64,000 nt of DNA, taken from Candidatus Fukatsuia endosymbiont of Tuberolachnus salignus. Lineage in GTDB: Bacteria; Pseudomonadota; Gammaproteobacteria; Enterobacterales; Enterobacteriaceae. Both the position numbers and the translations under genes were made by a program. This document shows positions 1-8,963 of the stretch, piece by piece (positions within the stretch are counted from its first letter, which is position 1; every line of letters starts with the position of its first letter). The notes beneath the pieces were generated by a model. It saw only the letters and a list, made by a program, of their open reading frames with translations. It did not search any database and had not been told where the DNA came from. The DNA lies in contig NZ_OZ034983.1 of assembly GCF_964030845.1 (NCBI RefSeq), positions 2,852,001-2,916,000 on the forward strand, written 5' to 3'.

Positions 1-141
1 AGCACCACATTCATTGACAATATATTGAATTAACGGTTTATCAACAATCGGCAACATTTCTTTTGGGATCGCCTTGGTTGCCGGTAGCATACGCGTGCCA
101 AGACCTGCCACCGGGATAACCGCTTTCCATCTTTTTCTCAT
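1..141 (-). CDS. galU: UTP-glucose-1-phosphate uridylyltransferase, N-terminal part
   Basis: The first 47 codons run off the left edge. The reading contains AVIPVAGLGTRMLPATKAIP followed by KEMLPIVDKPLIQY, the nucleotide-binding signature of GalU, which makes UDP-glucose for LPS and osmoregulated glucans. GalF paralogues usually have GMHM in place of GTRM, so GalU is preferred. The ATG at 139-141 gives an N-terminus a few residues shorter than the E. coli protein. It is divergent from yegH. Only the 5' end is visible, so integrity of the rest is unknown. Confidence 0.88.
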   Translation of the reverse strand, partial: MRKRWKAVIPVAGLGTRMLPATKAIPKEMLPIVDKPLIQYIVNECGA

Positions 142-451
142 TTTCTTCTAACCTTGATGATGATAGACCTTATCAATTGAATTGTAATCCAAGCCTTGCT
201 TCTTTAACACAGGTTGAGGATCGCTAACGTAATATAGCATCCAGGTCGCTCACTCATAAGAAATCTACTGATGATTTATTCGCCTAATATTGAATAAAAA
301 ATCATCATTATTACCAATTTGATTACAGAATGACATGCTAGATAGCTTTATTAATGGATCAATATCCTTGATTGCTAGTTGAATTTTATCTCATCAGTAC
401 CCATTATTCTGGCTACGGTATAAGCCGTGACGAAAAGGTATAACGAAACCT
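142..451. other. intergenic region between divergent galU and yegH
   Basis: A 310-base AT-rich stretch between two divergent start codons. It must hold both promoters. I see no RNA gene, repeat end or convincing small ORF in it. Confidence 0.5.
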
Positions 452-2035
452 ATGGAATGGATCCTGGATCCAACTATTTGGGCAGGCTTGGCAACTCTGG
501 TGGTGCTCGAAATTGTATTAGGTATTGATAACCTAATATTTATTGCTATTTTGGCAGAAAAACTGCCGTCTCATCTACGGGATAAGGCGCGTGTTAGCGG
601 GTTGGTCTGTGCACTCTTGATGCGATTATTGTTACTGACGGGTATCTCATGGATAGCGAGCCTGACGACACCACTGATAACACTTTATGCTCATCAGTTT
701 AGTGCTCGTGATCTGATTATGTTAATCGGTGGGATATTTTTGCTTTTTAAAGCCACTGTCGAACTGAATGCTCGTTTAGAAGGGAAGGATCACCAACAAC
801 CTGGTCAAGATAAAAGTGCGCGTTTTTGGCCTGTTATCGCACAAATCGTGGTGCTTGACGCCATTTTTTCATTAGATTCTGTGATCACCGCTATCGGTAT
901 GGTCAATCACCTCGCCGTTATGATGGCAGCAGTGGTCATTTCCATCGGTGTGATGCTGCTGGCCAGTAAACCGTTGACCAGTTTTATCAACGCACACCCC
1001 ACCATTGTTATTCTCTGTCTGAGTTTTTTGTTAACCATTGGTTTCAGCCTACTCGCCGAAGGCTTTGGTTATCTTATTCCGAAAGGCTATCTGTACGCCG
1101 CAATAGGTTTTTCCGTCGTGATTGAATCCCTCAATCAATTTGCCCAATTTAATCGCCGTCGCTTTCTTTCTACTGTACGACCACTACGAGAACGTACCGC
1201 AGCAGCAGTGTTACGTATGTTAAGTGGCAAACATGAAGAAGCAGAACTGGATAATCATACAGCCAATCTGATTGCCGACAATACCCGTGAAGGTCAGGAA
1301 GTGTTCAATCAACAGGAAAGACGGATGATTGAGCGAGTCCTGGGGTTAGCACAGCGTACCGTCAACAGTGTTATGACTTCCCGTCATGATGTGGAGTACC
1401 TGGATCTCAATGATCCACCTGAAAAATTGACTCAGCTATTAACAAAAAATCTGCATACTCGCCTGGTAGTGACCGAGGACAGTACGACAGACGAACCATT
1501 AGGCGTGATCCATGTCATTGACCTATTGAAACAGCAATTAGAAAAAGAATCCCTGGATCTACGTGCCCTGATCCACCAGCCTTTGATTTTTCCCGAACAA
1601 GCTTCACTGTTAATGGCTCTGGAGCAATTTCGTCAAGCTCAAACACATTTTGCTTTTGTCGTCGATGAATTTGGTACCATTGAAGGGGTGGTGACATTAA
1701 CTGATCTGATGGAGACTATCGCAGGTAATCTACCCGTCGCGGGGGAAGTAACGGATGCACGCCACGATATCCAACAAATGGAAGACGGCAGCTGGATTGC
1801 CAATGGCTATATGCCGCTCGAAGATTTAGTATTGCATCTACCACTCCCTATTGATGAAAAACGCGAATATCACACTTTAGCGGGTTTACTGATGGAATAT
1901 AGTCAACGGGTTCCTCAAACCGGAGAACAATTACAAATCGGTAATTATCTGTTTGAATCACTGGAAGTCAGTAGCCACCGTATCAATAAAGTAAAAATCA
2001 CTTCGCTTAACATTAATCAAAATAACATATCATAA
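452..2035 (+). CDS. yegH: TerC-family membrane protein with CBS and CorC/HlyC domains
   Basis: This 527-residue protein has the same length as E. coli YegH. An N-terminal TerC-type membrane domain (about residues 10-230) carries the paired acidic helices LEIVLGIDNLIF and VVLDAIFSLDSVITAIGM. Two CBS motifs follow (about 300-420), including FAFVVDEFGTIEGVVTLTDL, and then a CorC_HlyC C-terminal domain (about 430-515). Members of this group are thought to take part in metal-ion export, but YegH itself is uncharacterised. The neighbours asmA and dcd match the E. coli order yegH-asmA-dcd, with yegH convergent to asmA. YoaE is a similar paralogue; synteny favours YegH. Confidence 0.88.
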   Translation: MEWILDPTIWAGLATLVVLEIVLGIDNLIFIAILAEKLPSHLRDKARVSGLVCALLMRLLLLTGISWIASLTTPLITLYAHQFSARDLIMLIGGIFLLFKATVELNARLEGKDHQQPGQDKSARFWPVIAQIVVLDAIFSLDSVITAIGMVNHLAVMMAAVVISIGVMLLASKPLTSFINAHPTIVILCLSFLLTIGFSLLAEGFGYLIPKGYLYAAIGFSVVIESLNQFAQFNRRRFLSTVRPLRERTAAAVLRMLSGKHEEAELDNHTANLIADNTREGQEVFNQQERRMIERVLGLAQRTVNSVMTSRHDVEYLDLNDPPEKLTQLLTKNLHTRLVVTEDSTTDEPLGVIHVIDLLKQQLEKESLDLRALIHQPLIFPEQASLLMALEQFRQAQTHFAFVVDEFGTIEGVVTLTDLMETIAGNLPVAGEVTDARHDIQQMEDGSWIANGYMPLEDLVLHLPLPIDEKREYHTLAGLLMEYSQRVPQTGEQLQIGNYLFESLEVSSHRINKVKITSLNINQNNIS

Positions 2036-2042
2036 CTCAGTG

Positions 2043-2091
2043 GACTTCTTGTAAAACCGTCACGCCACTATCTACGGTTGCACAAGAGGTC
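2043..2091. repeat. short TA-flanked inverted-repeat element overlapping the asmA stop
   Basis: A 49-base copy of the dispersed element family. The left end GACTTCTTGTAAAACCG is matched at the right by the complement of GACCTCTTGTGCAACCG, followed by TA. On the minus strand the last codons of asmA (PLVQP) and its TAG stop are read from inside this element, so the insertion has replaced the natural asmA terminus. Confidence 0.72.
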
Positions 2092-3892
2092 TATTACCTT
2101 CGATTATATTGCGTTCAACCCAGCCGTCGAATGCTTCTTTGGCTTTTTGCCTTAGCTCATCACGCAATAATGATTCCACATCCAATTTATATTTTAATTG
2201 CTGCCAGGAACCATAAATACGCAGAGGTATCTCAGTATTTTGTAATATCCTGATAAAATCTGAGTTTCCTCTCCAATCTTGTATCACCCGTACATTTAAG
2301 TTGATATCACATTGTTGCATCGGTAAATCAATCATAGCCTTCCCCTTAAGAGCAAGTAATGCTGAATCACCACTGAGGTTACTCACTTTCAATATCCCTT
2401 GATGCAACGTGAGATCAGCTCGCAATTTCTGTATCGAAGTATCAGTAACATAATCATCTTTCCCGCTCACTTCACTGGTGCTATTGGTCACCGCCTGTTG
2501 GATAAGTTGCTGTATATTGATGCCATGAAATTGCGCTTTTTCCATGCCAAATTTTACATAACCTTGCCAACGCCGGCTAAAAGCCTCCATATTCAAGCCA
2601 TCACCTGATAATTCCCCCTTCATGGAACCGGCACCACTCAACAACGGCGGTAGCCCAAATGCACTCAATATCGGTGCGAGCTCCATATGATTGACTACAG
2701 GTTCAATAGCAAGTTGCATTCTATTACCGATGACGTTAGCCGTACCCAATATGGAAAAATTGCCATTGAGTGCATGACCCAATAATCGTTGTATTACTAA
2801 GTTACCTCGCTTATTTTCCGCCGCCAATTCCAGTTGATTTATTTTTATCCCACGATAAACCAGAGTGTCAGCATTCAAGGTCAAGTGGGCGTTAAAATCA
2901 CGCAATTTTTGTAAACCCTGCCGTATATCTTCATCCTGATTGGCGATAACCGGTGCTGTTATCACCCGATATTCAGCCGTTGTTTGGCGCTTATCTTGTG
3001 GTGGTTGCCAGCCCTCGATGCTATCAAGATTGATGTCTTTTGCTGTTAATTTTATCAAATAGTCAGGAATGTCGTCTAACGTGGCACTCGCATTTCCAGT
3101 GAACAGGTTATTGTTAACCTGTACCTGCAGCTGATTTAACGCTAAACGTCGAGAAGCAGCCTGGTAGCTGGCTTGCGTATTTCCTTCTCCACTGATCCCT
3201 ATCACTGGAATATCAGCACCTTCTAGCCGGTAAGTAAACTGATTAACATTAGCATTAATTTGCTGTGGATAATCTCGTAAATCGAGATCAGCACCTAGAG
3301 AGAAGGTCAAATCTCGTTGATTACGGTTCACCTGGCTGGAAATTGATACCGTTAGTTGACGAGGTTTATTTTGTACCAGGTCGAGATTAAGGCTGCGTAT
3401 ATTGATTTGATCATCGTTAATTTTCTGCCAGATAAGCAAACTATCAACCAGTTTTACCGTACGAATATCCAACGCCCAAGCGCTGCTACCGTTAGTGGGA
3501 CTACGACTGTTAACAACAGCTACCGGAATATCAAGAGGTTGACTTTCAGGGGTTAAACTGATCACAGCCCTTTTTAACATTATTTCTTCGATCTCGAGTC
3601 GATGAAATAATAACGGCCATAGTTTAACATCCAAACGCATATTTTCTGCACTCACCACAGGTGTGGGTGCACCAGGAACGGTTAATGTCATTCTGCCAGC
3701 AATAATGCTAAATTGCGGCCAGACATGCCAACGCAGATCACCATCAAAATTAAGCTGATAGCCGCTTTTTCTAGCGACCTGTTTAACCATGTAGGCTCGA
3801 AAATCATTAGGATTTACCAGCAGCACCAATGTAGTCATACCCGCCACCAGCACAGCTAACAAAATAACCAACGTTGTCAGTAGTCTTCTCAT
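2072..3892 (-). CDS. asmA: AsmA-family outer-membrane assembly/lipid transport protein
   Basis: This 606-residue protein is close in length to E. coli AsmA. An N-terminal membrane anchor (about residues 4-24) is followed by a long periplasmic AsmA domain (LVNPNDFRAYMVKQVARKSG; LRWHVWPQFSI; LSGAGSMKGELSGDGLN). AsmA-like proteins are inner-membrane-anchored bridges implicated in phospholipid transport to the outer membrane. I chose the ATG at 3890-3892 because a GAGGA ribosome site precedes it; longer readings run into dcd. The C-terminal residues come from a small repeat element, so the native tail is lost, probably with little effect. It lies 52 bases downstream of dcd, as in E. coli. Confidence 0.9.
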   Translation of the reverse strand: MRRLLTTLVILLAVLVAGMTTLVLLVNPNDFRAYMVKQVARKSGYQLNFDGDLRWHVWPQFSIIAGRMTLTVPGAPTPVVSAENMRLDVKLWPLLFHRLEIEEIMLKRAVISLTPESQPLDIPVAVVNSRSPTNGSSAWALDIRTVKLVDSLLIWQKINDDQINIRSLNLDLVQNKPRQLTVSISSQVNRNQRDLTFSLGADLDLRDYPQQINANVNQFTYRLEGADIPVIGISGEGNTQASYQAASRRLALNQLQVQVNNNLFTGNASATLDDIPDYLIKLTAKDINLDSIEGWQPPQDKRQTTAEYRVITAPVIANQDEDIRQGLQKLRDFNAHLTLNADTLVYRGIKINQLELAAENKRGNLVIQRLLGHALNGNFSILGTANVIGNRMQLAIEPVVNHMELAPILSAFGLPPLLSGAGSMKGELSGDGLNMEAFSRRWQGYVKFGMEKAQFHGINIQQLIQQAVTNSTSEVSGKDDYVTDTSIQKLRADLTLHQGILKVSNLSGDSALLALKGKAMIDLPMQQCDINLNVRVIQDWRGNSDFIRILQNTEIPLRIYGSWQQLKYKLDVESLLRDELRQKAKEAFDGWVERNIIEGNRPLVQP

Positions 3893-3944
3893 GACGTCCT
3901 CTTGTTTAGAGCGTCGCTTACGACGACTTCGAATAAGTTCTAAA

Positions 3945-4526
3945 TCAATCTTTATCGATACGGCTAGCAACAGCACCCTGTTGATCGCGGTATTTAGCGT
4001 TTTGTCGGCTATTATAGGGACGAGCGGCAGAACCAGAAAGCGGCTCAAAACTTAGCGCGCCAATTAACATCCCCGGGCGCAGTGCCAGCGGCAACTTACC
4101 TGAATTATAGAACTCCAAGACGATAGTACCTTGCCAACCGGGATCGATACGGTGCGCGGTAACATGAACCATCAATCCTAAACGTGCTAAAGATGAACGA
4201 CCGTCAAGCCAACCAACCAAATTATCCGGTAGCGTTACCGATTCCAACGTTACCGCCAGCGCTAGCTCACCAGGATGCAAAAAGAAAGCTTCTCCTTCCG
4301 CTAAAATAATTTCGTCACTCATTACCAGCTCCAATGCAGCGCTGATGTTCTCTTTGGGGCCACTTAAATCGATAAAAGGAGCGGTATGGCCACAGAAAAC
4401 ACGGAACTGGTTGCCCAAACTGACATCAACAGTAGCACCATTAATACGCTCAACTGGCGGACGTGGAGTAATCGCCAACGTGCCATTGTCCAGCCAGGCT
4501 TCTATATCACGATCACAGAGTCTCAT
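3945..4526 (-). CDS. dcd: dCTP deaminase
   Basis: A 193-residue protein, the same length as E. coli Dcd, which deaminates dCTP to dUTP and feeds dTMP synthesis. Visible signatures are the N-terminal MRLCDRDIEAWLD, the active-site segment DGRSSLARLGLMVHVTAHRI with DPGWQGTIVLEFYNSG, and the C-terminal nucleotide-binding YNSRQNAKYRDQQG. It lies between asmA and mrp. In Escherichia and Yersinia udk (uridine kinase) is expected upstream; here only 43 bases separate dcd from mrp, so udk is missing at this locus. Confidence 0.95.
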   Translation of the reverse strand: MRLCDRDIEAWLDNGTLAITPRPPVERINGATVDVSLGNQFRVFCGHTAPFIDLSGPKENISAALELVMSDEIILAEGEAFFLHPGELALAVTLESVTLPDNLVGWLDGRSSLARLGLMVHVTAHRIDPGWQGTIVLEFYNSGKLPLALRPGMLIGALSFEPLSGSAARPYNSRQNAKYRDQQGAVASRIDKD

Positions 4527-4569
4527 TGCAAATTCTCATTTAATTTAGTCGTGAATGATGAAGGGATAA

Positions 4570-5685
4570 TCACAAGGCTCGAAAGGGGATATCTGGTAGT
4601 ATCTCCTCACTACAACACCAGTACGTTTCAGCCGCCACTCGAGAAGCTAATTGACAATAAATATCGCTAAAATCACTGCCTGGATGACGGATCACCGTCG
4701 GTTCGCCACAATCTAAATCCTCACGTAAAGCAATATGCAGGGGTATTTGACCCAGCAGTTCACAGTCATATTGTTCTGCCAGTTTTTTTGCCCCACCACT
4801 GCCAAAGATCGCTTCTGAATGATTGCAGTTACTACAAATATGCACACTCATATTTTCGATAATGCCTAATACAGGTACTTCCACCTTTTTAAACATTACA
4901 ATACCCTTCCGTGCATCGATCAATGCAATATCCTGCGGCGTAGTCACCACCAATGCGCCAGTGACCGGAATGTGCTGTGCCAGCGTCAGTTGAATATCAC
5001 CAGTGCCGGGCGGCATATCGACAACTAGATAATCTAAATCAGGCCACAAGGTATCTTGCAACATCTGTATTAGCGCTTTACTCGCCATTGGACCACGCCA
5101 AACCATCGCATTTTCATCGTTCGCTAAATAACCAATGGAATTGGTTGCCAGCCCATATGCCATAACCGGCTCCATATGTTTACCATCAGGCGAAGTCGGT
5201 CGTTTACCCATAGTCCCCAACATATTAGGCACTGATGGACCATAGATATCTGCATCCAAAATGCCCACCTTAGCACCCTCTTTTGCCAACGCTAACGCCA
5301 AATTGACTGCAATACTGGATTTGCCAACGCCACCTTTACCGGAGCTGACCGCTAAAATATTGCGCACGCCTTGTATGTTTGCCTGCTTGTTAAGTGGACG
5401 TAATCTCTTAATATCATGTAAAAGCTTCCAGTCGATGGCCTTAGCACCGATCACTTTCAATAGTTTCTTATTGGTTTCTTTTTGCAACGCTGCAAAAGCA
5501 GAAACCCAGACAAAAGGCATGATCAGTTCGATATGCAACGTATTATCGAGCAAAGCGCAATGATGTACAGCATTTAGCTTACCCAGATCTTTTTTCAGCG
5601 TCGGATGAACAAAGCGGGTGAGTATCTCAATAACCTGTGATCGCAACAGATCAGGAATGCTCTGCTCAGAAGATTTTCGGCTCAT
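4570..5685 (-). CDS. mrp: Mrp/ApbC iron-sulfur cluster carrier ATPase
   Basis: A 371-residue P-loop scaffold that carries Fe-S clusters to apo-proteins. It has an N-terminal MIP18-like domain, a deviant Walker A SGKGGVGKSS at about residues 115-124, Walker B VVDMPPGTGD and the cluster-binding pair CSNC. The ATG at 5683-5685 is preceded by AAGGAA, and the encoded MSRKSS start fits the family; an upstream ATG at 5727 lacks such support. In relatives mrp is divergent from metG; here that side carries a phage lysis cassette. Confidence 0.94.
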   Translation of the reverse strand: MSRKSSEQSIPDLLRSQVIEILTRFVHPTLKKDLGKLNAVHHCALLDNTLHIELIMPFVWVSAFAALQKETNKKLLKVIGAKAIDWKLLHDIKRLRPLNKQANIQGVRNILAVSSGKGGVGKSSIAVNLALALAKEGAKVGILDADIYGPSVPNMLGTMGKRPTSPDGKHMEPVMAYGLATNSIGYLANDENAMVWRGPMASKALIQMLQDTLWPDLDYLVVDMPPGTGDIQLTLAQHIPVTGALVVTTPQDIALIDARKGIVMFKKVEVPVLGIIENMSVHICSNCNHSEAIFGSGGAKKLAEQYDCELLGQIPLHIALREDLDCGEPTVIRHPGSDFSDIYCQLASRVAAETYWCCSEEILPDIPFRAL

Positions 5686-5812
5686 CCTAATTCCTTGAAT
5701 TGATCTAAAGACAATAGCCAGTAGCATATCAGAACTCTGTTGCCGTAACAGGACTGTCCCATCAAATTTTATTTGATAAAACCATGCAAGGATAATTATG
5801 CGCGGAGAGTAG

Positions 5813-6307
5813 TTAGTTTTTTGGGGGTGATTTAGCTAAACATAAGTTATTGATATAACTCTGTAATCCGGCAATCTGGGTCGTCGCTATGGCTATGTTG
5901 GTTCTGAGATTGAGATAATCCCATTGAGAGGCGTCAGTAAGTCGGGCGCGGGGAGCATCATCCACGCCGGTGGCGGTGGTGGTTTTGGACATATCGCAGC
6001 TGGCGTTGAGACGCAACCGCTTATTGCCATGAGCAAGAGCAACACGTAGGCTATCGATATTGGCTTTGGCATAGGCTAACTCCTCAGTGTATTTTTTATC
6101 TGTGGCAGCAACAGTTTCCTGCAACTTTTTCAGTTTTATAAGATTTTTTCTGCTAGTGGTAAGTTCTCCATTCAAAGTGGTAATGGTTGTGTCTTTTTCT
6201 GCCATTCTTCCTTGATAGTATTTTTCTTGCTGAAGATACCGTCCGTGGTAATAAAAGAGCAACCCAATTAACACGGTGATAAATAAAATCATTAATCGAC
6301 CATACAT
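5813..6307 (-). CDS. phage Rz-like inner-membrane spanin subunit
   Basis: This 164-residue protein has one N-terminal membrane segment (about residues 4-20, MILFITVLIGLLFYYHG) and a long coiled-coil periplasmic region rich in K, E, L and T. That is the layout of the Rz i-spanin, which with Rz1 disrupts the outer membrane at the end of phage lysis. The ATG at 6305-6307 follows AGGAGAAAG, and the gene overlaps the end of the lysozyme gene by 16 bases, the usual order of a lysis cassette. The Rz1 partner is nested within it. Confidence 0.85.
   Translation of the reverse strand: MYGRLMILFITVLIGLLFYYHGRYLQQEKYYQGRMAEKDTTITTLNGELTTSRKNLIKLKKLQETVAATDKKYTEELAYAKANIDSLRVALAHGNKRLRLNASCDMSKTTTATGVDDAPRARLTDASQWDYLNLRTNIAIATTQIAGLQSYINNLCLAKSPPKN
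5893..6072 (-). CDS. phage Rz1-like outer-membrane spanin lipoprotein nested in Rz
   Basis: A second reading frame of 59 codons lies wholly inside the Rz gene. It starts at ATG 6070-6072 after a TGAGGAG ribosome site and stops at TAG 5893-5895. It encodes MPKPISIAYVLLLLMAISGC, a signal peptide with lipobox AISGC, followed by a proline-rich segment (PKPPPPPAWMM) and TPLNGIIS. Those are hallmarks of Rz1 o-spanins, which form a periplasm-spanning complex with Rz. The conserved lipobox and ribosome site show the frame is under selection rather than a shadow ORF. Confidence 0.88.
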   Translation of the reverse strand: MPKPISIAYVLLLLMAISGCVSTPAAICPKPPPPPAWMMLPAPDLLTPLNGIISISEPT

Positions 6308-6789
6308 AATTCTTTCTCCTGTTGACGACGTATAATTTGTCCGTAGCAATTGTTCGATCGGATACGACAATCTCTGCCGCCATCGAATATCCAGCGTTTC
6401 ATTTCAGCACAAGCACCCTGACGATCACCGCTATTTAACTTGCGAAAAAAAGCGGACTGGCGACAGCGACCAATCCCAATGTTATAGGCACAAAAAGAAG
6501 CCACACCGGCTTTCTGTGGCTCAGTCAACGGCACTTCAATATAGTGTTCGACAAGTGCTAGCGCTTTTTCTGCCTCTACTTTGTTTCTGATCGCACATTG
6601 AGCTTTAGTCAGTGTCATACCTTCGTAAACACCAGTAGTGACACCTTGACAAATAGTCCAAATACCGCTGCTATCCTGATAAGCATGAAGTTTATCACCT
6701 TCACATTCGTTTAAAAAAGCCGTCAAAAGTATCGATGCGCTGGCTCCGGTGACGATCATCTCCTTAATCTTTTTACTCAATATGCTCAT
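6292..6789 (-). CDS. phage lysozyme (GH24 endolysin), SAR type
   Basis: A 165-residue T4/P21-type lysozyme that cleaves the MurNAc-GlcNAc bond. The catalytic triad is visible with correct spacing: E30 in NECEG, D39 in AYQDSSG and T45 in GIWTIC. Residues 11-27 form a weakly hydrophobic Gly/Ala/Ser-rich segment like the signal-arrest-release anchors of endolysins exported by Sec without a classical holin. The ATG at 6787-6789 follows TAGGAGA; a longer upstream reading lacks support. No holin gene is visible upstream or downstream. It forms a compact cassette with Rz/Rz1 and is probably a leftover of a P2-like prophage. Confidence 0.88.
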   Translation of the reverse strand: MSILSKKIKEMIVTGASASILLTAFLNECEGDKLHAYQDSSGIWTICQGVTTGVYEGMTLTKAQCAIRNKVEAEKALALVEHYIEVPLTEPQKAGVASFCAYNIGIGRCRQSAFFRKLNSGDRQGACAEMKRWIFDGGRDCRIRSNNCYGQIIRRQQEKELCMVD

Positions 6790-6894
6790 CGTCACGTCTC
6801 CTAAAAAATGACGGTGCTTCGTTGGAGGGAAATTTTCAAAAAATAGACTTAATGAGCTGATAGAGATCAACCCATTTATGTCGACGAATAAAAT

Positions 6895-6911
6895 AGACTT
6901 CTTGCATAACC
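6895..6911. repeat. single end of the dispersed TA-flanked element
   Basis: AGACTTCTTGCATAACC matches the end consensus of the small repeat family with one change. No opposite end is evident nearby, so this is a relic. Confidence 0.5.
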
Positions 6912-6951
6912 TGGCTGGACAACCCGCTATAGATAACAAGCTAAGGCAAGA

Positions 6952-6987
6952 TAATAAAAACAAAGGCTCCGGCTATTAACCGGAACC
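6952..6987 (-). terminator. rho-independent terminator downstream of cysE
   Basis: On the minus strand the stem GGTTCCGG/CCGGAGCC with a 7-base loop (stem 6965-6987, one mismatch) is followed by TTTGTTTTTATT. It would end cysE transcription and insulate the downstream lysis cassette. Confidence 0.65.
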
Positions 6988-7111
6988 TCATAGTTGGAAG
7001 AAGGGTACCAATGCGACCATGCGCTACTGTCGGTTTAACCTACACCAATTTTATGCAAAATGCAAAAGTTACCTAATGGATGGAATACCCTCATTACCGT
7101 ATTCAGATAAG

Positions 7112-7902
7112 CTATCCAAGATTATTAAAATATTGATCCATGTCAAATGAAGGTTTTTCACTTGCCGGTTTTCCGACAACACGAGCAGGTACACCCGCAG
7201 CGGTCGTATGTGCTGGAACAGACTGGAGCACGATAGAACCCGCACCAATTTTAGCGCCTACTCCTACCTCAATATTACCCAGGATCTTCGCCCCAGCACC
7301 AATCATCACCCCCTCACGGATTTTCGGATGACGATCTCCGCCCATTTTACCCGTTCCCCCTAATGTCACTGATTGCATAATAGAAACATCATTTTCCACT
7401 ACCGCAGTTTCACCAATTACAATACCAGTGGCATGATCCAACATAATGCCGCAACCAACGGTTGCTGCAGGATGAATATCGACATTAAAGATCAGTGAAA
7501 CCTGGTTTTGTAAATATATCGCCAGTGCCTTTCGATCCTGCAACCAGAGCCAATGAGCGACGCGATAAATCTGTAAAGCATGAAAACCTTTTAGATAAAG
7601 CAATGCCGTTGAATATTGATCAACAGCAGGATCACGTAAACGAACAGCGAGAATATCTCTGGCAGCAGAAATAACAAGATGAGGGCGCAATACGCATCTT
7701 CTATTACTGTACCCATTATGCTAGGCCTCATATGAAGATCGGCTAATCTTTTAATCAACATATGACTTAACGCATCCGCCAGACTTTCATGCTTGAGTAA
7801 TGTTTCATGAAAAAAATCAGTTAGCATAGGTTCATTATTACAGAGTGCTTGCGCTTCTAATTGAATACTGCTCCATAACTGTTTTAACTCTTTTGCCAAC
7901 AT
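7112..7902 (-). pseudogene. cysE: serine O-acetyltransferase, frameshifted
   Basis: The two halves of CysE lie in different frames. The first starts at ATG 7900-7902 (MLAKELKQLWSSIQLEAQAL) and aligns with the E. coli N-terminus up to VIEDAYCA. The second (PHLVISAARDILAVRLRDPA onward) has the hexapeptide-repeat acyltransferase domain with catalytic MLDHATG and GGDRHPKIREG. The break lies at about 7680-7690 and equals one missing base (or four). CysE makes O-acetylserine, the committed step to cysteine. The downstream half is well conserved, so the lesion is recent or a sequencing error. Position after gpsA is canonical. Confidence 0.85.
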
Positions 7903-7967
7903 TATTTTAGCTCTCAGGATGTATCCTTTCAGGAAGAAGATTTTTATCAACAAAACCTGTTCGAGAT

Positions 7968-8963
7968 TTAACAACCCTCTAACAAGGTAGACGCAGCCTC
8001 ACTCGCTTTTTTATCACAATATAATACTTGATAAATTTGTTCAGTAATTGGCATCCTGACAGCATAACGTTTTGCCAAAACCGATACTTCCTGAGTATTA
8101 CGATATCCTTCAACCAACTGACCAATTTTTGTCTGTGCTTGCTGTACACTACAACCTTGACCGATCTCAATGCCAAAACGACGGTTACGGGATTGATTAT
8201 CCGTGCAAGTTAGCACTAAATCGCCTAGCCCAGCCATACCCATAAATGTAGCCGCATCAGCCCCCAAAGCAATACCTAAATGGCTCATTTCAGTTAGACC
8301 TCTAGTGATCAGGGCAGCACGCGCATTGGCTCCAAAACCAAGACCATCAGATATACCCGCCCCGATAGCTATCACGTTTTTTACCACGCCACCAAGCTGT
8401 ACTCCAATGACATCAGTACTGCTGTATACAAGGAGGCTCTTCCCACAATGGAATAACCGCTCCAAATCCTGACGAAAGCCGTCATCTTTAGAAGCCAGTG
8501 TAATCGCCGTCGGTAGCCCAGCAGCCAGCTCTTTCGCAAAAGTAGGGCCGGAAATAATCGCCAAAGGCACAGACTTACCGACAACCTCCTGCGCCACTTG
8601 CTGCAATAAACACCCCCTTTCAGTTTCTAATCCTTTACTCGCCCATACAATACGCGCATCAGCATGTAAATGGGGTTGTAATTGCTTTAGCACATTTTTA
8701 AAACAGTGACTGGGAACCACAACCAATACATTACGACTGCCAGCAAGCGCCTGAGCCAAATTACTTTCTAGTAGCAAATTTTTGGGAAAGGAAACATCAG
8801 GCAACAGAGTCTGATTATAGCGAACGCGTTGTAGTTCCTGAATATGGGGGGTGTTACGTCCCCATAGCACCACCTTGTGACCATTACGTGCCAAAGCTAT
8901 CGCTAACGCGGTGCCGTAAGATCCGGCACCAATAACCGTCATTGAAATATCATTCGTATTCAT
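7968..8963 (-). CDS. gpsA: NAD(P)-dependent glycerol-3-phosphate dehydrogenase
   Basis: This 331-residue enzyme makes sn-glycerol 3-phosphate from DHAP for phospholipid synthesis. It has the N-terminal dinucleotide fold VIGAGSYGTALAIALARNGH, the conserved SGPTFAKELAAGLPTA, and the catalytic-domain motifs GGVVKNVIAIGAGISDG and GLGDLVLTCT. The ATG at 8961-8963 overlaps the secB stop codon by one base (TGATG), implying translational coupling. Order secB-gpsA-cysE is as in E. coli. Confidence 0.96.
   Translation of the reverse strand: MNTNDISMTVIGAGSYGTALAIALARNGHKVVLWGRNTPHIQELQRVRYNQTLLPDVSFPKNLLLESNLAQALAGSRNVLVVVPSHCFKNVLKQLQPHLHADARIVWASKGLETERGCLLQQVAQEVVGKSVPLAIISGPTFAKELAAGLPTAITLASKDDGFRQDLERLFHCGKSLLVYSSTDVIGVQLGGVVKNVIAIGAGISDGLGFGANARAALITRGLTEMSHLGIALGADAATFMGMAGLGDLVLTCTDNQSRNRRFGIEIGQGCSVQQAQTKIGQLVEGYRNTQEVSVLAKRYAVRMPITEQIYQVLYCDKKASEAASTLLEGC

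Noticed and set aside
2399..2608. Plus-strand 69-codon ORF within asmA
   Set aside because: Antisense shadow of a conserved gene; no ribosome site and no recognisable content.
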